Positions 44,789 through 54,409 of a stretch of 64,000 nt of DNA are shown one piece after another. The notes under the pieces were generated by a model that saw nothing but the letters and a program-made list of their open reading frames with translations, ran no database searches and was not told the origin of the DNA. The position numbers were made by a program, and so were the translations under genes. Every line of letters begins with the position of its first letter. The first letter of the stretch is position 1. The stretch spans positions 62,001-126,000 of the forward strand of contig CAKSDE010000003.1 of the NCBI GenBank assembly GCA_934444735.1, given 5' to 3'. Source of the DNA: an uncultured Clostridia bacterium. Its GTDB lineage: Bacteria; Bacillota; Clostridia; UBA1381.

Positions 44789-47700
44789 TTATTCTACCGT
44801 AATCGCATTACATATCGCTTTCTGAGTCTTTATCCCGTCCCAGAGCATAATCTTTGCCGTCTGCGTATCTGTTTTTGATACAGTACCGATTGTAACAGTC
44901 TTGCTGTTGCCCTTCGATACGCTTATCGAATCTACAACCTTTGCGCTTACAAGCTTTTGGAAATCTCCCGATTGCTCATATACCGCAATTACCGCAGCCG
45001 CATTTTCAATATTCTTATCGGCGGTAATCAAAAGCTTGCCGTTTGCGAGATACTCCATAAAGGTACCGCCCGCAAGAACGCTTTCGGTAAATCTTTCGTT
45101 TGTAGCAAATGTGCTGCCGTCCAAAGTGTCCGTCACCTTAACGCTTGCCTTTATGAATTTACCTGCCGTTTGAGAATCGGGTGTAAAGGTCTTTGCATTT
45201 TCATTTTCAATTACACTGTATTCCCCGTCCTCTGTATCTGCCGCGTACCACTTATATTCAACCGATGCGTCTTTTGATATACCGTAATAGTTGAAATCCG
45301 CGCTGTACGCGCCGTTATCAGTTTCTGTTATTTTAAGATTTTCCACGCTTATATATCTGTTCTGCACCGCATCGTCAAACCACGCTGTGTTGGTTTCAAA
45401 CTGACCTGCCTGTGCCGTGATTATAAATCTTGCGATTCTTTCGCTGTCGGAATCCATAACTTGCCGTCCGTCCAGATACAAGGTATAATGCGTTGTTTTT
45501 GCAGCCTTGCCGCCAAATTCGCCTCTTTGGTTCTCATAGAACTCATCGCCTGACGGATTTGTCTGAACAATTGTTACCTGATGCCAGCCCGGTGTTCTTA
45601 AAATTTTGGTATTTTCGGCAGTTTCCAGGTGTGATACCTTAACCTTGTCCCATCTGCCGTCTGTATTTGCCAGCTGATAATAGTCTGATGCAGAATCGAT
45701 AACGCCCAGTGCTTTTGTCATCGAATAATTCTCATACGAAGTGAAGTTCACAGCCGCAGTCGCATTTTCTTTTGCGCCGTTATCATAAAACCACATTTCG
45801 GATACGGAATTTGAAGCACCCATAGTCCAGTTCCAGATAGAAATTGCCGATTTTCCCGCAGTTTGCTTTGAGCCGTCGTTATGATCGGTATATTCATCAA
45901 TTCCTCCGGCAACAGAGAGTGCGCCCTGTCCTCTTCTTGCAATTGCGGTAAGTGCGGAATCATTATCTGCCGTTCTTATCGTTTTCGGTGTAACCGTTAC
46001 CATAAGGCTTGCCGAAAGGTCTGCACAGGTTGCCGTTATTGTCGTTCTGCCGTAATCCTTTATTGTGATCTTGCCGCTTGCGTCAACATCTGCCACATCT
46101 TTGTTGCTCGAAGTAAAGCTAAATCCCGAAATATCCGAGATTCCGCGTTCTAAACCGTCTTTTCCGAAACCTGTGATTTTAAGCTGTGCTTCACTCGTTT
46201 CGCCTTTTACGAAATACGAATCGGATTTACCTAAGCTTATCGACTGATATATGCCGTCAAACACATATACCGGCTCGGAGAATCTCTCGGCTGTTTCTGT
46301 TTCTAACGTCTCATTCTTATTTTCAATTTGGTCGCTGACTCTTACTCCTGCCTTTATGAACTTTCCTGCCGCATTACCGCTCGGCTTATATGTCTTGGAG
46401 GTTGCATTTGCAATCTTTGTATATTCGCCGTTCTCTTCGTCCGACATATACCACTGATAATACGCCGACGCGTCATCTGTACTGCTTGCCCCGTAATACT
46501 GCGCATTTGCAACAAGCGTCTCGCCGTCGTTTTCGTCTGCCGATATTGTAACGTCTGCCAATTCCGTATAATAGAAGGTGTCCACATCGTCAAAATATGC
46601 GACATGGTTTGAATCACCGCCTGCATAAACTCTGATCATGTCCATTGTAGGTTCGGCGCTGCCGTTTTTACCCTCATATATCTTGATTCCGTCAAAGTAA
46701 ACCGCATAGCTGTCCGGTCTGCCGTTTTTAGCATTTGTGTTTCCCGAAAGTCTTTTCTGAATCATTGTAACCTGGTGCCAGCCTTTGGTTCTTGCTATCC
46801 CCAAGTCTGTAGCTTTATCAACGTAAACACTTCCGTTATACATATTATTCGGCAAATGCTTTACCATTTTGTAGGTTGTATCTGCCGAGTTGATTACTCC
46901 GTACGCTCCGCCATACGCCCATGACTGGTATCTTCCGAAATCAATTGCCGCCTCTGCGTCGGTGTTTTGACCGTTATCGTAAAAATATGCGGTAGAAACA
47001 ACATTTTCGATTGTTATTTCATTATTCATCCAGATAGTTGTCTCTGCCTCAGGCTTACCTGTTGTACCGTTAATCTTTCCTGCCTTAGCAAAAGCACCCT
47101 GACCTGTTCTTGCAACAGGAGTTGCGGATTCGTTGTAATCTTTGTGAAGTCTGCCCTGCCAGCCGGAATGAACATAGTTTCCGGCTGTAACCGTTACCAA
47201 TGCGCTTGATTTTAACCCTTCGCGCTCTGCCGTAATCGTTGTTGTGCCGTAATCCTTAGCTTTTAATATGCCGTCTGCGCCGATCTCTGCAATCTCGGGC
47301 TTGCTTGATGTGAATGTTACACCCGACAAATCGGATATTGCACGCTCAACGCCCTCTGAGTCGTAGCCTACAAGCTTCAGCTGTTTTTCTTCGTTTTTAT
47401 TAAGACTTAATTCGCTCTTATTGATGCTTATACTGTCATACACGCCTGTGAAAACAAAGCTTGCGTCGCTAAACATCTCTTCGGTTGTGCCGTTATCTGT
47501 TACGCTCACGCCGACCTTTATGTATTTCTTGTTCCCCAATGCAGCAGCGTCAGGTCTGTATGTTTTCCCGTTTGCACCGTCAATTGCCGAATACTCGCCG
47601 TCTTTTGTTTCCGAAGCATACCACTGATAGCTTGCCGCAACGTCTGCCGATGCAGTTGTACCGTAGTATGTAAGATTTGCCGTCAAAAGCTCGCCATCAT

Positions 47701-48712
47701 TCTCATCTGCCGCAATGTTCACATTTTCCAGTGCCATATACTCCGCACGTGACGCATCATCAAAATATGCGTAGCTGCCCTCTGTCGCACCGGCATAACC
47801 GTTAATAATATATTTTGTGTTTTGGGTGCTTGTCTGCGCCTGTACTTCTTTTCCGTCCAGGTATACGGTGTAGCTTGTCGATGTTGAATCACTTCCGCTT
47901 ACAACGTCACCCGAGAGATTCTTCTGAACAATCGCTACCTGATGCCAGCCCGGTGTTCTTGCAATTCCGGTGTCTGTCGCATTGGTCATATGCTTGGGAT
48001 ATACTATCTGATCCCATCTGCCGTCAACGCCGGATATTTTATATGTCGTATCGGCAGCATTGATAACACCGATTGCACCTGTGTTATCGTAATTTTCATG
48101 TCTTTTAAAGCTTATTCCCGCCTCGGAATTTTCGGTTTGTCCGTTATCGTAGAACCATGCCTGCAACACATTGTTGCTCTTTTTGTCGTTTGCGCCCCAG
48201 ATAAGCGACTCTTGTTTTGCCGCCTGCACCTCGGGACCTCCCGATTGATTCCAGTCGCGAAAGGTGGTTATCTCACCGGCAACCTTTAATGATTTTGCGC
48301 CGTTTCTCTGATAGTCTGTCGAACCCGAATCGGTTTCAAAATCCGCTTTTGTATACTCATTCGGCGTAACCGTAACAAGCATACTTGTGCTTATTTCGCC
48401 GGATGCCGCGGTCACAACCGCAACGCCGTAATCGACAAAGCTCATCTGACCGTCTGCGTTTACCCTGACGACATTTTCGTTACTCGATGCATAACTAAGC
48501 GCCGTAGGATCGTTAATCTGCATCTCCACGCCTTGCGCATCATACGCCACCGGTTCAATATATACCGGCTGTGCGCCTTTTTCAAATACCGACTGCATAC
48601 TCCCCATGCTCAGGCTTTGAAATTCTTCGTCAGCCATTACATTAAATGCAAATGTCTGGCACATTCCCAGTGCCGTTAAAATGCTCAATACTCTTTTTGT
48701 GTTTTTTTTCAT
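44789..48712 (-). CDS. Secreted three-fold repeat protein (BIG2, LamG-like and Ig-like units)
   Basis: 1,307 residues. Signal peptide, then three tandem ~390-residue units. Each has a bacterial Ig-like (BIG2) domain ('YASSNENVVRVNADGQMSFV'), a concanavalin/LamG-like region ('GWHQVAIVQKNLSGD', 'YTVYLDGKEVQ', 'YFDDASRAEYMALENV') and an Ig-like domain ('YQWYASETKDGEYSAIDGAN'). Each unit also carries 'DNGQTENSEAGISFKRHENY'-type sequence. The final ~90 residues are the module shared with the 1,928- and 1,067-residue proteins (ending 'IMLWDGIKTQKAICNAITVE'). No anchor is visible. Probably binds a repetitive glycan; no enzymatic motif seen. First gene of the operon after the GH3 gene. Confidence 0.82.
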   Translation of the reverse strand: MKKNTKRVLSILTALGMCQTFAFNVMADEEFQSLSMGSMQSVFEKGAQPVYIEPVAYDAQGVEMQINDPTALSYASSNENVVRVNADGQMSFVDYGVAVVTAASGEISTSMLVTVTPNEYTKADFETDSGSTDYQRNGAKSLKVAGEITTFRDWNQSGGPEVQAAKQESLIWGANDKKSNNVLQAWFYDNGQTENSEAGISFKRHENYDNTGAIGVINAADTTYKISGVDGRWDQIVYPKHMTNATDTGIARTPGWHQVAIVQKNLSGDVVSGSDSTSTSYTVYLDGKEVQAQTSTQNTKYIINGYAGATEGSYAYFDDASRAEYMALENVNIAADENDGELLTANLTYYGTTASADVAASYQWYASETKDGEYSAIDGANGKTYRPDAAALGNKKYIKVGVSVTDNGTTEEMFSDASFVFTGVYDSISINKSELSLNKNEEKQLKLVGYDSEGVERAISDLSGVTFTSSKPEIAEIGADGILKAKDYGTTTITAEREGLKSSALVTVTAGNYVHSGWQGRLHKDYNESATPVARTGQGAFAKAGKINGTTGKPEAETTIWMNNEITIENVVSTAYFYDNGQNTDAEAAIDFGRYQSWAYGGAYGVINSADTTYKMVKHLPNNMYNGSVYVDKATDLGIARTKGWHQVTMIQKRLSGNTNAKNGRPDSYAVYFDGIKIYEGKNGSAEPTMDMIRVYAGGDSNHVAYFDDVDTFYYTELADVTISADENDGETLVANAQYYGASSTDDASAYYQWYMSDEENGEYTKIANATSKTYKPSGNAAGKFIKAGVRVSDQIENKNETLETETAERFSEPVYVFDGIYQSISLGKSDSYFVKGETSEAQLKITGFGKDGLERGISDISGFSFTSSNKDVADVDASGKITIKDYGRTTITATCADLSASLMVTVTPKTIRTADNDSALTAIARRGQGALSVAGGIDEYTDHNDGSKQTAGKSAISIWNWTMGASNSVSEMWFYDNGAKENATAAVNFTSYENYSMTKALGVIDSASDYYQLANTDGRWDKVKVSHLETAENTKILRTPGWHQVTIVQTNPSGDEFYENQRGEFGGKAAKTTHYTLYLDGRQVMDSDSERIARFIITAQAGQFETNTAWFDDAVQNRYISVENLKITETDNGAYSADFNYYGISKDASVEYKWYAADTEDGEYSVIENENAKTFTPDSQTAGKFIKASVKVTDTLDGSTFATNERFTESVLAGGTFMEYLANGKLLITADKNIENAAAVIAVYEQSGDFQKLVSAKVVDSISVSKGNSKTVTIGTVSKTDTQTAKIMLWDGIKTQKAICNAITVE

Positions 48713-48815
48713 TTTCTCACATTCCTTTCTTTAAAATTACTTACCGCCAAAAAAAATATTTTTCCCCCCTTTTTCTTTTATTTTGATGTCCTGATTTTTT
48801 ATAAAAGACAGTTTT

Positions 48816-50357
48816 TTATATCACCTTAACTGCCGGACTTCCGCTAAACTCAATCTCACCGTAAACACCTTTTACGAAATTTCTCAGAGATATTTCATCT
48901 ATGTAGCCGTTTACATACGTTTTTGCCGTTTCACAGAACTGCTTTAGAATAAACGGCGATGTAAAGCTTGCAATTATCGTCTTATCGCGGTCGAAAATAA
49001 GCGATGTATGCGTTGTTACGGCAGGCGCGCCTATCGGGTTCGGCACCTGATTATCGAGCATATACGCAAATACCAGCAAATCATAATCTTTATTCACACC
49101 CGAAAAGTCCGCATGATAATTGCACCATTGGGTGTAAACCTCAACGCTTGCTCCATGCTTTTCAAATTCGTCTTTTAAAATGTTCAGCTCTTTTCTTTTA
49201 TCATCGGTGCTTATGCCGACAAGCCTTATTTTCTTAATCTTTTCCGCATCAATCGGTATCATGCTGTTTTTAATTAAGCACGTGCCGTTTTTTGAGAGTG
49301 TATCTACTGTCCGTTGCGCAAATTCATGTGCATCTTCGCACTTTTCGGTCTTTTTTATCTTTTCCTTCATCTTCATAATTCTCGAAACCGCGTCCTCAAC
49401 ACGCGACATCGGGATTTCGCCGTTTTCAACCTTTTCCAAAATATGCTCCACCACTCTTAACTGCGGCCACAAAAGCATATCGCACCCTGCTTTAAAGCAC
49501 TCAACCTCGGCATCGTCCTGCTCGTATATCCAGCGCAAAAATCCGCCCATATCCAGAGCGTCGGAAACAACCACTCCCGAAAATCCCATTTCCTCTTTTA
49601 AAACCTTCGTCATCAGATCGTATGAAAGCGTCGCCGGCGGATAAATTCCGTCCACCGCATCATTTTGCAGCGACGGACAGGATATATGCCCGACCATTAT
49701 GGAATCAACTCCCGCATCAATCGCGGTTTTAAACATTCTTCCCGATTTTTCAAGCCATTCTTTTTTTGAGAGCGAATTTTCGGATTTTGCAATATGCTGA
49801 TTTCTGTAATCCACTCCGTCGCCCGGGAAATGCTTTGCGGTACACAAAAGCCCGTTTTCCTGGTAGCCGCGTATCAAATCGGGCAAAAGTGCGGACGCCT
49901 TTTCAACATCATCTCCGAGCGTTCTTTGCGATACAGCCAGGTTCAGCGGATTGATAATCAGATCACACACCGGCGCAAATGTCCAGTTTATCCCTATTCC
50001 TGCCGTCTCTTTTGCAATTGCCGCCGCATAGTCATATGCTAATGTTTTGCTGTGCGCCGCACCCACAGCCATAACCCCCGGCATCTGCGTTGCGCCGTCA
50101 ATACTTATATTTACTCCGTTTTCTCCGTCCATGCAGACCAGAAGAGGTATTTTGGAATATTTACAGTATTGTGCAATCACGTTATCTCTCGCTTTTTTGT
50201 CCTCATTGTACGGGCATACTTCACCGCCGACAAACAAGCCGCCGATCGGGTACTGTTTCATGAAGTTTTCGATGCTCCCGAATTGCTTTATATGCGCCTC
50301 CGGTTCGGCTTTTATTATTACCGACTGGCATATTTTTTCTCTTAAAGTTAATTCCAT
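48816..50357 (-). CDS. Glycoside hydrolase family 3 (NagZ-type)
   Basis: 513 residues without signal peptide, so cytoplasmic. GH3 barrel: 'GGLFVGGEVCPYNED' , 'KHFPGDGVDYRNQHIAKSEN' (residues ~175-195), 'VGHISCP', and the nucleophile Asp266 in 'VVVSDALDMGG'. NagZ-like enzymes carry a catalytic His in the 'KHFPGHG...DSH' loop. Here the first is GDG and the loop has 'NQH', so a His (about 188) remains available but the motif is atypical. A C-terminal alpha/beta domain follows (~350-513). Likely a beta-N-acetylhexosaminidase or beta-glycosidase. 103 nt ahead of the surface operon. Own promoter at 50388-50393. Confidence 0.85.
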   Translation of the reverse strand: MELTLREKICQSVIIKAEPEAHIKQFGSIENFMKQYPIGGLFVGGEVCPYNEDKKARDNVIAQYCKYSKIPLLVCMDGENGVNISIDGATQMPGVMAVGAAHSKTLAYDYAAAIAKETAGIGINWTFAPVCDLIINPLNLAVSQRTLGDDVEKASALLPDLIRGYQENGLLCTAKHFPGDGVDYRNQHIAKSENSLSKKEWLEKSGRMFKTAIDAGVDSIMVGHISCPSLQNDAVDGIYPPATLSYDLMTKVLKEEMGFSGVVVSDALDMGGFLRWIYEQDDAEVECFKAGCDMLLWPQLRVVEHILEKVENGEIPMSRVEDAVSRIMKMKEKIKKTEKCEDAHEFAQRTVDTLSKNGTCLIKNSMIPIDAEKIKKIRLVGISTDDKRKELNILKDEFEKHGASVEVYTQWCNYHADFSGVNKDYDLLVFAYMLDNQVPNPIGAPAVTTHTSLIFDRDKTIIASFTSPFILKQFCETAKTYVNGYIDEISLRNFVKGVYGEIEFSGSPAVKVI

Positions 50358-50387
50358 TATGATTCCTCCATTTCATCTTTCAAGATA

Positions 50388-50393
50388 ATCATA
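50388..50393 (-). promoter_or_regulatory. Extended -10 of the GH3 gene
   Basis: Minus strand TGT-TATGAT (extended -10) about 30 nt upstream of the start. No good -35, suggesting activator dependence, possibly on the AraC regulator immediately upstream. Confidence 0.45.
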
Positions 50394-50530
50394 ACATAAT
50401 TTACAATTTTTGTATAGTAGGTATTTTTTCCATTTTGATAGAGTTTTTTACACTGCCTCGTTTGTGTTTTTCATATTTTTACCAAATTTCAAAACTTATT
50501 TTTGTGCAAAACACAAAAATTGAGTACAAA

Positions 50531-50561
50531 AAAATAAGAGGTTATAATGACCTCTTATTTT
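50531..50561 (-). terminator. Terminator of the AraC gene 50567-51520
   Basis: 12-bp stem AAAATAAGAGGT/ACCTCTTATTTT around a 7-nt loop with T-run on the minus strand, directly after the stop. Confidence 0.85.
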
Positions 50562-50566
50562 TCATA

Positions 50567-51520
50567 TCAGAACTGACTTATATCTTTTTGAGCCTTTAAA
50601 TCTTTCAAGCCTATAAACCATTGCTTTGCCTCGCGCATATTTAATCTGTATGCACTCGGGCTCATTCCGACATATTTTTCAAAGCACTTCACAAAATGCG
50701 CAGTATCGTTAAAGCCGACCAGCTTTGCAATCTCTTTAACTTTAAAATTTTCTTTGTTTACCAAGTTGCACGCAGCATATATGCGCTTTTGCCTTAAGTA
50801 CTCGGCATATGTCATTCCAAGCTCTTTTTTAAACATTTTTGTTATGTACGAGCCGCTGTAGTTAAACATATACGCCAGTGCTTCGATTGTAAGATTTTCC
50901 CGGTAATGCAGCTCGGTGTAATCCACAATTCTCTGCACCAGATCAACCTTTATACTGGCATTTACAAAGCAATCCAGATCTCTTGCCACTTCGGTCAAAA
51001 TCGCGTATATATTGCCTTTTATTATATCCGCGTAATTAAGCTTTCTCTCTTTATACTCCTCATCGGAATTTTCAAACAGATATTTGAGTCTTCCGCTTTT
51101 ATCCTTAAGATAATACCCTTTCGGTATATCCACCTTAACATTTTCAAAGCTTCCGACAACGTGTTTTAACGTTTCGTTAAAATCCTTTTCCTTTTTGTCG
51201 CATCTTCCGAAAAGCTCGGGTTTAAAATCAACCGCAATTCGTCTTGCCATGCGTGTTCCGTATTTTTTAAACGCGATAACCTCGTATTTATCCGCAATAA
51301 CAAGCGAATTTTCCGGTACTTTAAACTCGTACCCGTCAATAATCGCTATTGCGCCTCCGTTTTCAATATAACAGAGCGAATAAAAATTCGACAGAGTTTC
51401 TTTTATATTGTGTATTTCTCTTTCGGTAAAAGAAATCTCACTGTCCTTAACCTTTTCCCTGCTTATCCTTATCTTATCATGATTATACAAAAATTCGCCG
51501 CTCACACCGCCGCTGATCAT
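50567..51520 (-). CDS. AraC-family transcriptional regulator
   Basis: 317 residues. The N-terminal ~190 residues contain a degenerate cupin ('GGAIAIIDGYEFKVPENSLV'). The C-terminal double HTH is strong ('LTIEALAYMFNYSGSYITKM' and 'VKEIAKLVGFNDTAHFVKCF'), ending in the AraC signature 'GMSPSAYR'. AGGTG lies 7 nt before the ATG. Has its own promoter and terminator. Adjacent to the GH3 and surface-protein genes on the same strand, so it probably controls that polysaccharide locus. Inducer unknown. Confidence 0.9.
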   Translation of the reverse strand: MISGGVSGEFLYNHDKIRISREKVKDSEISFTEREIHNIKETLSNFYSLCYIENGGAIAIIDGYEFKVPENSLVIADKYEVIAFKKYGTRMARRIAVDFKPELFGRCDKKEKDFNETLKHVVGSFENVKVDIPKGYYLKDKSGRLKYLFENSDEEYKERKLNYADIIKGNIYAILTEVARDLDCFVNASIKVDLVQRIVDYTELHYRENLTIEALAYMFNYSGSYITKMFKKELGMTYAEYLRQKRIYAACNLVNKENFKVKEIAKLVGFNDTAHFVKCFEKYVGMSPSAYRLNMREAKQWFIGLKDLKAQKDISQF

Positions 51521-51552
51521 GAAATCACCTCGCCTTATACATTGCTGATTTC

Positions 51553-51581
51553 ATTCTATCATACGCTCACTCAAAATGCAA
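51553..51581 (-). promoter_or_regulatory. Promoter of the AraC gene 50567-51520
   Basis: Minus strand TTGCAT (51581-51576), 17-nt spacer, TAGAAT (51558-51553) with TGA before it (extended -10), between copZ and the AraC start. Confidence 0.65.
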
Positions 51582-51583
51582 GC

Positions 51584-51841
51584 TTATTTATGAAAATGCG
51601 AGAAAAGTCCGCTTTTTTCGTATGGCTCGCTTGTAATCTCACCCAATGTATACCCGGTGGATTTTATCGCCTCTCTTATTTTATCCTCCGAAAGCGGCTC
51701 TTCGCTTATAATAACCGTCTCACCCTTTTTGTGCGACGATTCCACCTTTTTGACAGAAAAAGTGTTTCTTATAGTGTCATTCACATGAGCCTCGCAATGT
51801 CCGCACATCATACCGTCAATTTTTAATGTTGTTTTTGTCAT
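51584..51841 (-). CDS. copZ: Copper chaperone CopZ-like (HMA domain)
   Basis: 85 residues with one heavy-metal-associated domain: 'LKIDGMMCGHCEAHVND' carries the CxxC (Cys13, Cys16). A short C-terminal tail 'EKSGLFSHFHK' holds extra His residues that could bind metal. Cytosolic copper carrier for CopA. Start 51841 follows AAGGAG at 8 nt. Third gene of the csoR-copA-copZ operon, 13 nt after copA. Confidence 0.9.
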   Translation of the reverse strand: MTKTTLKIDGMMCGHCEAHVNDTIRNTFSVKKVESSHKKGETVIISEEPLSEDKIREAIKSTGYTLGEITSEPYEKSGLFSHFHK

Positions 51842-51854
51842 TTTTCTCTCTCCT

Positions 51855-54350
51855 TTATTTTTTCTCACCTATAACTTTATATCCCTCTGCCTCAACGACA
51901 GCTTTTAACTTATCATAATCCGCAGGCTTTTTTAATGTCACGGCAGCCGTGCCGTCTTTGTGGCTCACCTCTGCCGACTCCACCTCGGGAAGTGATAACA
52001 GCGCGTTTTTCACCCTCATCTCGCAATGCCCGCACATCATGCCTTTTATTTTGAGCACCGTTACATTCTCCGCGCTCTTCACCTCGGCTTTTCGCCTTTT
52101 ATCACGGCGTGTATCATAGATTTTGCACCAATTCAGCCTAAGCGCATTCGTTACAACGCAAAAGCTCGAAAGGCTCATTGCCGCCGCACCGAACATCGGG
52201 TTCAATGTAAGTCCGAGTCCCACAAAACACCCTGCCGCAAGCGGAATACCTATAACGTTATAAATAAATGCCCAAAACAGGTTCTCGTGAATATTCCTTA
52301 GTGTTGCACGGCTCAGCCGAATTGCCGCCGGGACATCGGAAAGTCTGCTCTTCATAAGCACAATATCCGCCGCGTCAATCGCAACATCGGCTCCCGCACC
52401 GATCGCGATTCCCACATCGGCACTCGTTAATGCCGGTGCATCGTTTATACCGTCGCCGACCATCGCAGTCTTACCGCTGCTTTTAAGCTTTCGTATAACT
52501 CCCTCTTTTCCGTCCGGCATTACTCCGGCAATCACTTCGTCCACGCCCGCAAGCTTTCCGACCGCATTTGCCGTACGCTCATTATCGCCTGTAAGCATTA
52601 TAACCTTAATCCCCATATTTTGCAGCTCGCGCACCGCTTTCGGGCTGTCCTCTTTTATCGTGTCCGCAACGGCGATTATTCCGGCAAGCCGTCCGTCCTG
52701 CATAAACAGAAGCGGCGTTTTACCCTCGCCCGAAAGCTCCTCCGCTCTCTTTTTCAGGTTATCGGGAATTTCAGTCTTTTCGCCGATAAATTTCATACTG
52801 CCGCCGATAAGCTCTTTTCCCGATAATTTAGCCGAAAGTCCATTCCCGGGAAGTGCCGAAAAATCCGATACCTCGCTCGGTTTCTTATCCGTTTCTTCGC
52901 CCTTTTCCATAATCGCCCGAGCCAGCGGATGCTCGCTTTTCGCCTCAAGCGATACCGCCAGTGATAAAAGTGCGTCCTCATCAAAGCCCTCCGCACCGAT
53001 TATGTCTGTCACCTTCGGCTTACCTTCGGTTATCGTGCCTGTTTTATCAAGCGCGACCGCTTTTATCTTGCCTGCATTTTCAAGCGTTTCTGCGGTTTTA
53101 AAAAGTATACCGCTTTTTGCGCCCACGCCGTTTCCGACCATAATCGCAACAGGCGTTGCCAGTCCGAGTGCGCACGGACAGCTTATAACCAGAACCGATA
53201 TTGCACGCGCTAAGGCATAGCTCACTTCGCGCCCCAATAAAAGCCACACCGCAAGCGTTACAAGCGATATCGAGATAACAACGGGGACGAAAACACCCGA
53301 AACCTTATCGGCAATTTTGGCAATCGGCGCTTTTGTTGCCGCCGCATCGCTCACCATTTTTATAATCTGCGAAAGTGTGGTGTCGGTTCCCACTCTTTGA
53401 GCCTCGCACTTTATAAATCCCGACTGATTTATCGTAGCAGCCGACACACTGTCGCCCGGGGCTTTATCCACCGGTATACTCTCACCGGTCAGCGCCGCCT
53501 CATTTACTGCGCTGTTACCGTCTAAAATCACACCGTCAACAGGGATATTCTCTCCGGGGCGCACCACAAATATATCGCCCTTTTTCACCTGTTCGACCGA
53601 TACGCGTACCTCTTTTCCGCCGCGCAGAAGTGTTGCATTTTGCGGCGCAAGCTCAATCAGGCTTTTTAACGCATCTGTCGTTCGTCCTTTCGATTTTGCC
53701 TCAAGAGTTTTTCCGAGTGTTATCAACGTCAGAATCATTGCCGCGGACTCAAAATAGAACTCGTCCATATACTTCATGACACCTGCCATATCGCCAATTG
53801 TCTGCGCCTTTGTCATCGCAAAAAGCGCATACACGCTCCATACAAACGATGCAGACGCACCGAGCGCCACAAGTGTATCCATATTTGGTGATTTTTTTAT
53901 CAAGCTCTTAAATCCGCTAATAAAAAACTTCTGATTTATTACCATGATAATCACCGTCAAAAGCAGCTGGCAAAGTCCCATTGCGACATGATTTCCGTCA
54001 AACCACGGCGGCAGCGGCCATGAGAACATCATATGCCCCATTGAAAAATACATAAGTATCAGCAGAAATATAAGCGAGGCTATGAGTCTTTTTTTCAGTT
54101 TCGGTGTTTCGGTATCCGAAAGTGCGTCCTCTTTATCCTTTTTTTCCTCGCTCCCCTTTACCGCCGCACCGTATCCCGCCTCTTTTACGGCTTTTATAAT
54201 ACTCTCGGGAGCAGCCGTTCCCTCAACTCCCATGGAATTTGTCAGTAAGCTCACCGCACAGGAGGTTACACCCGGTACTTTTAAAACCGCTTTTTCCACC
54301 CTTGCCGAGCAAGCGGCGCAGCTCATTCCCGTAACAGTATATTGTTCCAT
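51855..54350 (-). CDS. copA: Copper-exporting P1B-type ATPase CopA with HMA domains at both ends
   Basis: 831 residues. N-terminal HMA ('VTGMSCAACSARVEKAV', CxxC), eight predicted membrane helices, CPC metal-site helix 'VISCPCALGLATP', phosphorylation site 'ALDKTGTITEGK', 'MVGDGINDAPAL' hinge. A second HMA domain is fused at the C-terminus ('KIKGMMCGHCEMRVKNALLS'), an unusual position since extra HMAs normally stack at the N-terminus. It exports Cu(I) from the cytoplasm. The ATG at 54350 follows GGAGG at 5 nt; the ATG at 54362 is upstream of the RBS. Controlled with csoR. Confidence 0.95.
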   Translation of the reverse strand: MEQYTVTGMSCAACSARVEKAVLKVPGVTSCAVSLLTNSMGVEGTAAPESIIKAVKEAGYGAAVKGSEEKKDKEDALSDTETPKLKKRLIASLIFLLILMYFSMGHMMFSWPLPPWFDGNHVAMGLCQLLLTVIIMVINQKFFISGFKSLIKKSPNMDTLVALGASASFVWSVYALFAMTKAQTIGDMAGVMKYMDEFYFESAAMILTLITLGKTLEAKSKGRTTDALKSLIELAPQNATLLRGGKEVRVSVEQVKKGDIFVVRPGENIPVDGVILDGNSAVNEAALTGESIPVDKAPGDSVSAATINQSGFIKCEAQRVGTDTTLSQIIKMVSDAAATKAPIAKIADKVSGVFVPVVISISLVTLAVWLLLGREVSYALARAISVLVISCPCALGLATPVAIMVGNGVGAKSGILFKTAETLENAGKIKAVALDKTGTITEGKPKVTDIIGAEGFDEDALLSLAVSLEAKSEHPLARAIMEKGEETDKKPSEVSDFSALPGNGLSAKLSGKELIGGSMKFIGEKTEIPDNLKKRAEELSGEGKTPLLFMQDGRLAGIIAVADTIKEDSPKAVRELQNMGIKVIMLTGDNERTANAVGKLAGVDEVIAGVMPDGKEGVIRKLKSSGKTAMVGDGINDAPALTSADVGIAIGAGADVAIDAADIVLMKSRLSDVPAAIRLSRATLRNIHENLFWAFIYNVIGIPLAAGCFVGLGLTLNPMFGAAAMSLSSFCVVTNALRLNWCKIYDTRRDKRRKAEVKSAENVTVLKIKGMMCGHCEMRVKNALLSLPEVESAEVSHKDGTAAVTLKKPADYDKLKAVVEAEGYKVIGEKK

Positions 54351-54409
54351 AAAAACCTCCATTCCGAGACTTTAGGAAAAATAGCGCCGTATTTTTTCTA
54401 AGTTCCCTC

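Noticed and set aside
50499..50519. 8-bp hairpin TTTTTGTG/CACAAAAA beside the AraC terminator
   Set aside because: Very AT-rich and weak; the neighbouring 12-bp hairpin explains termination.
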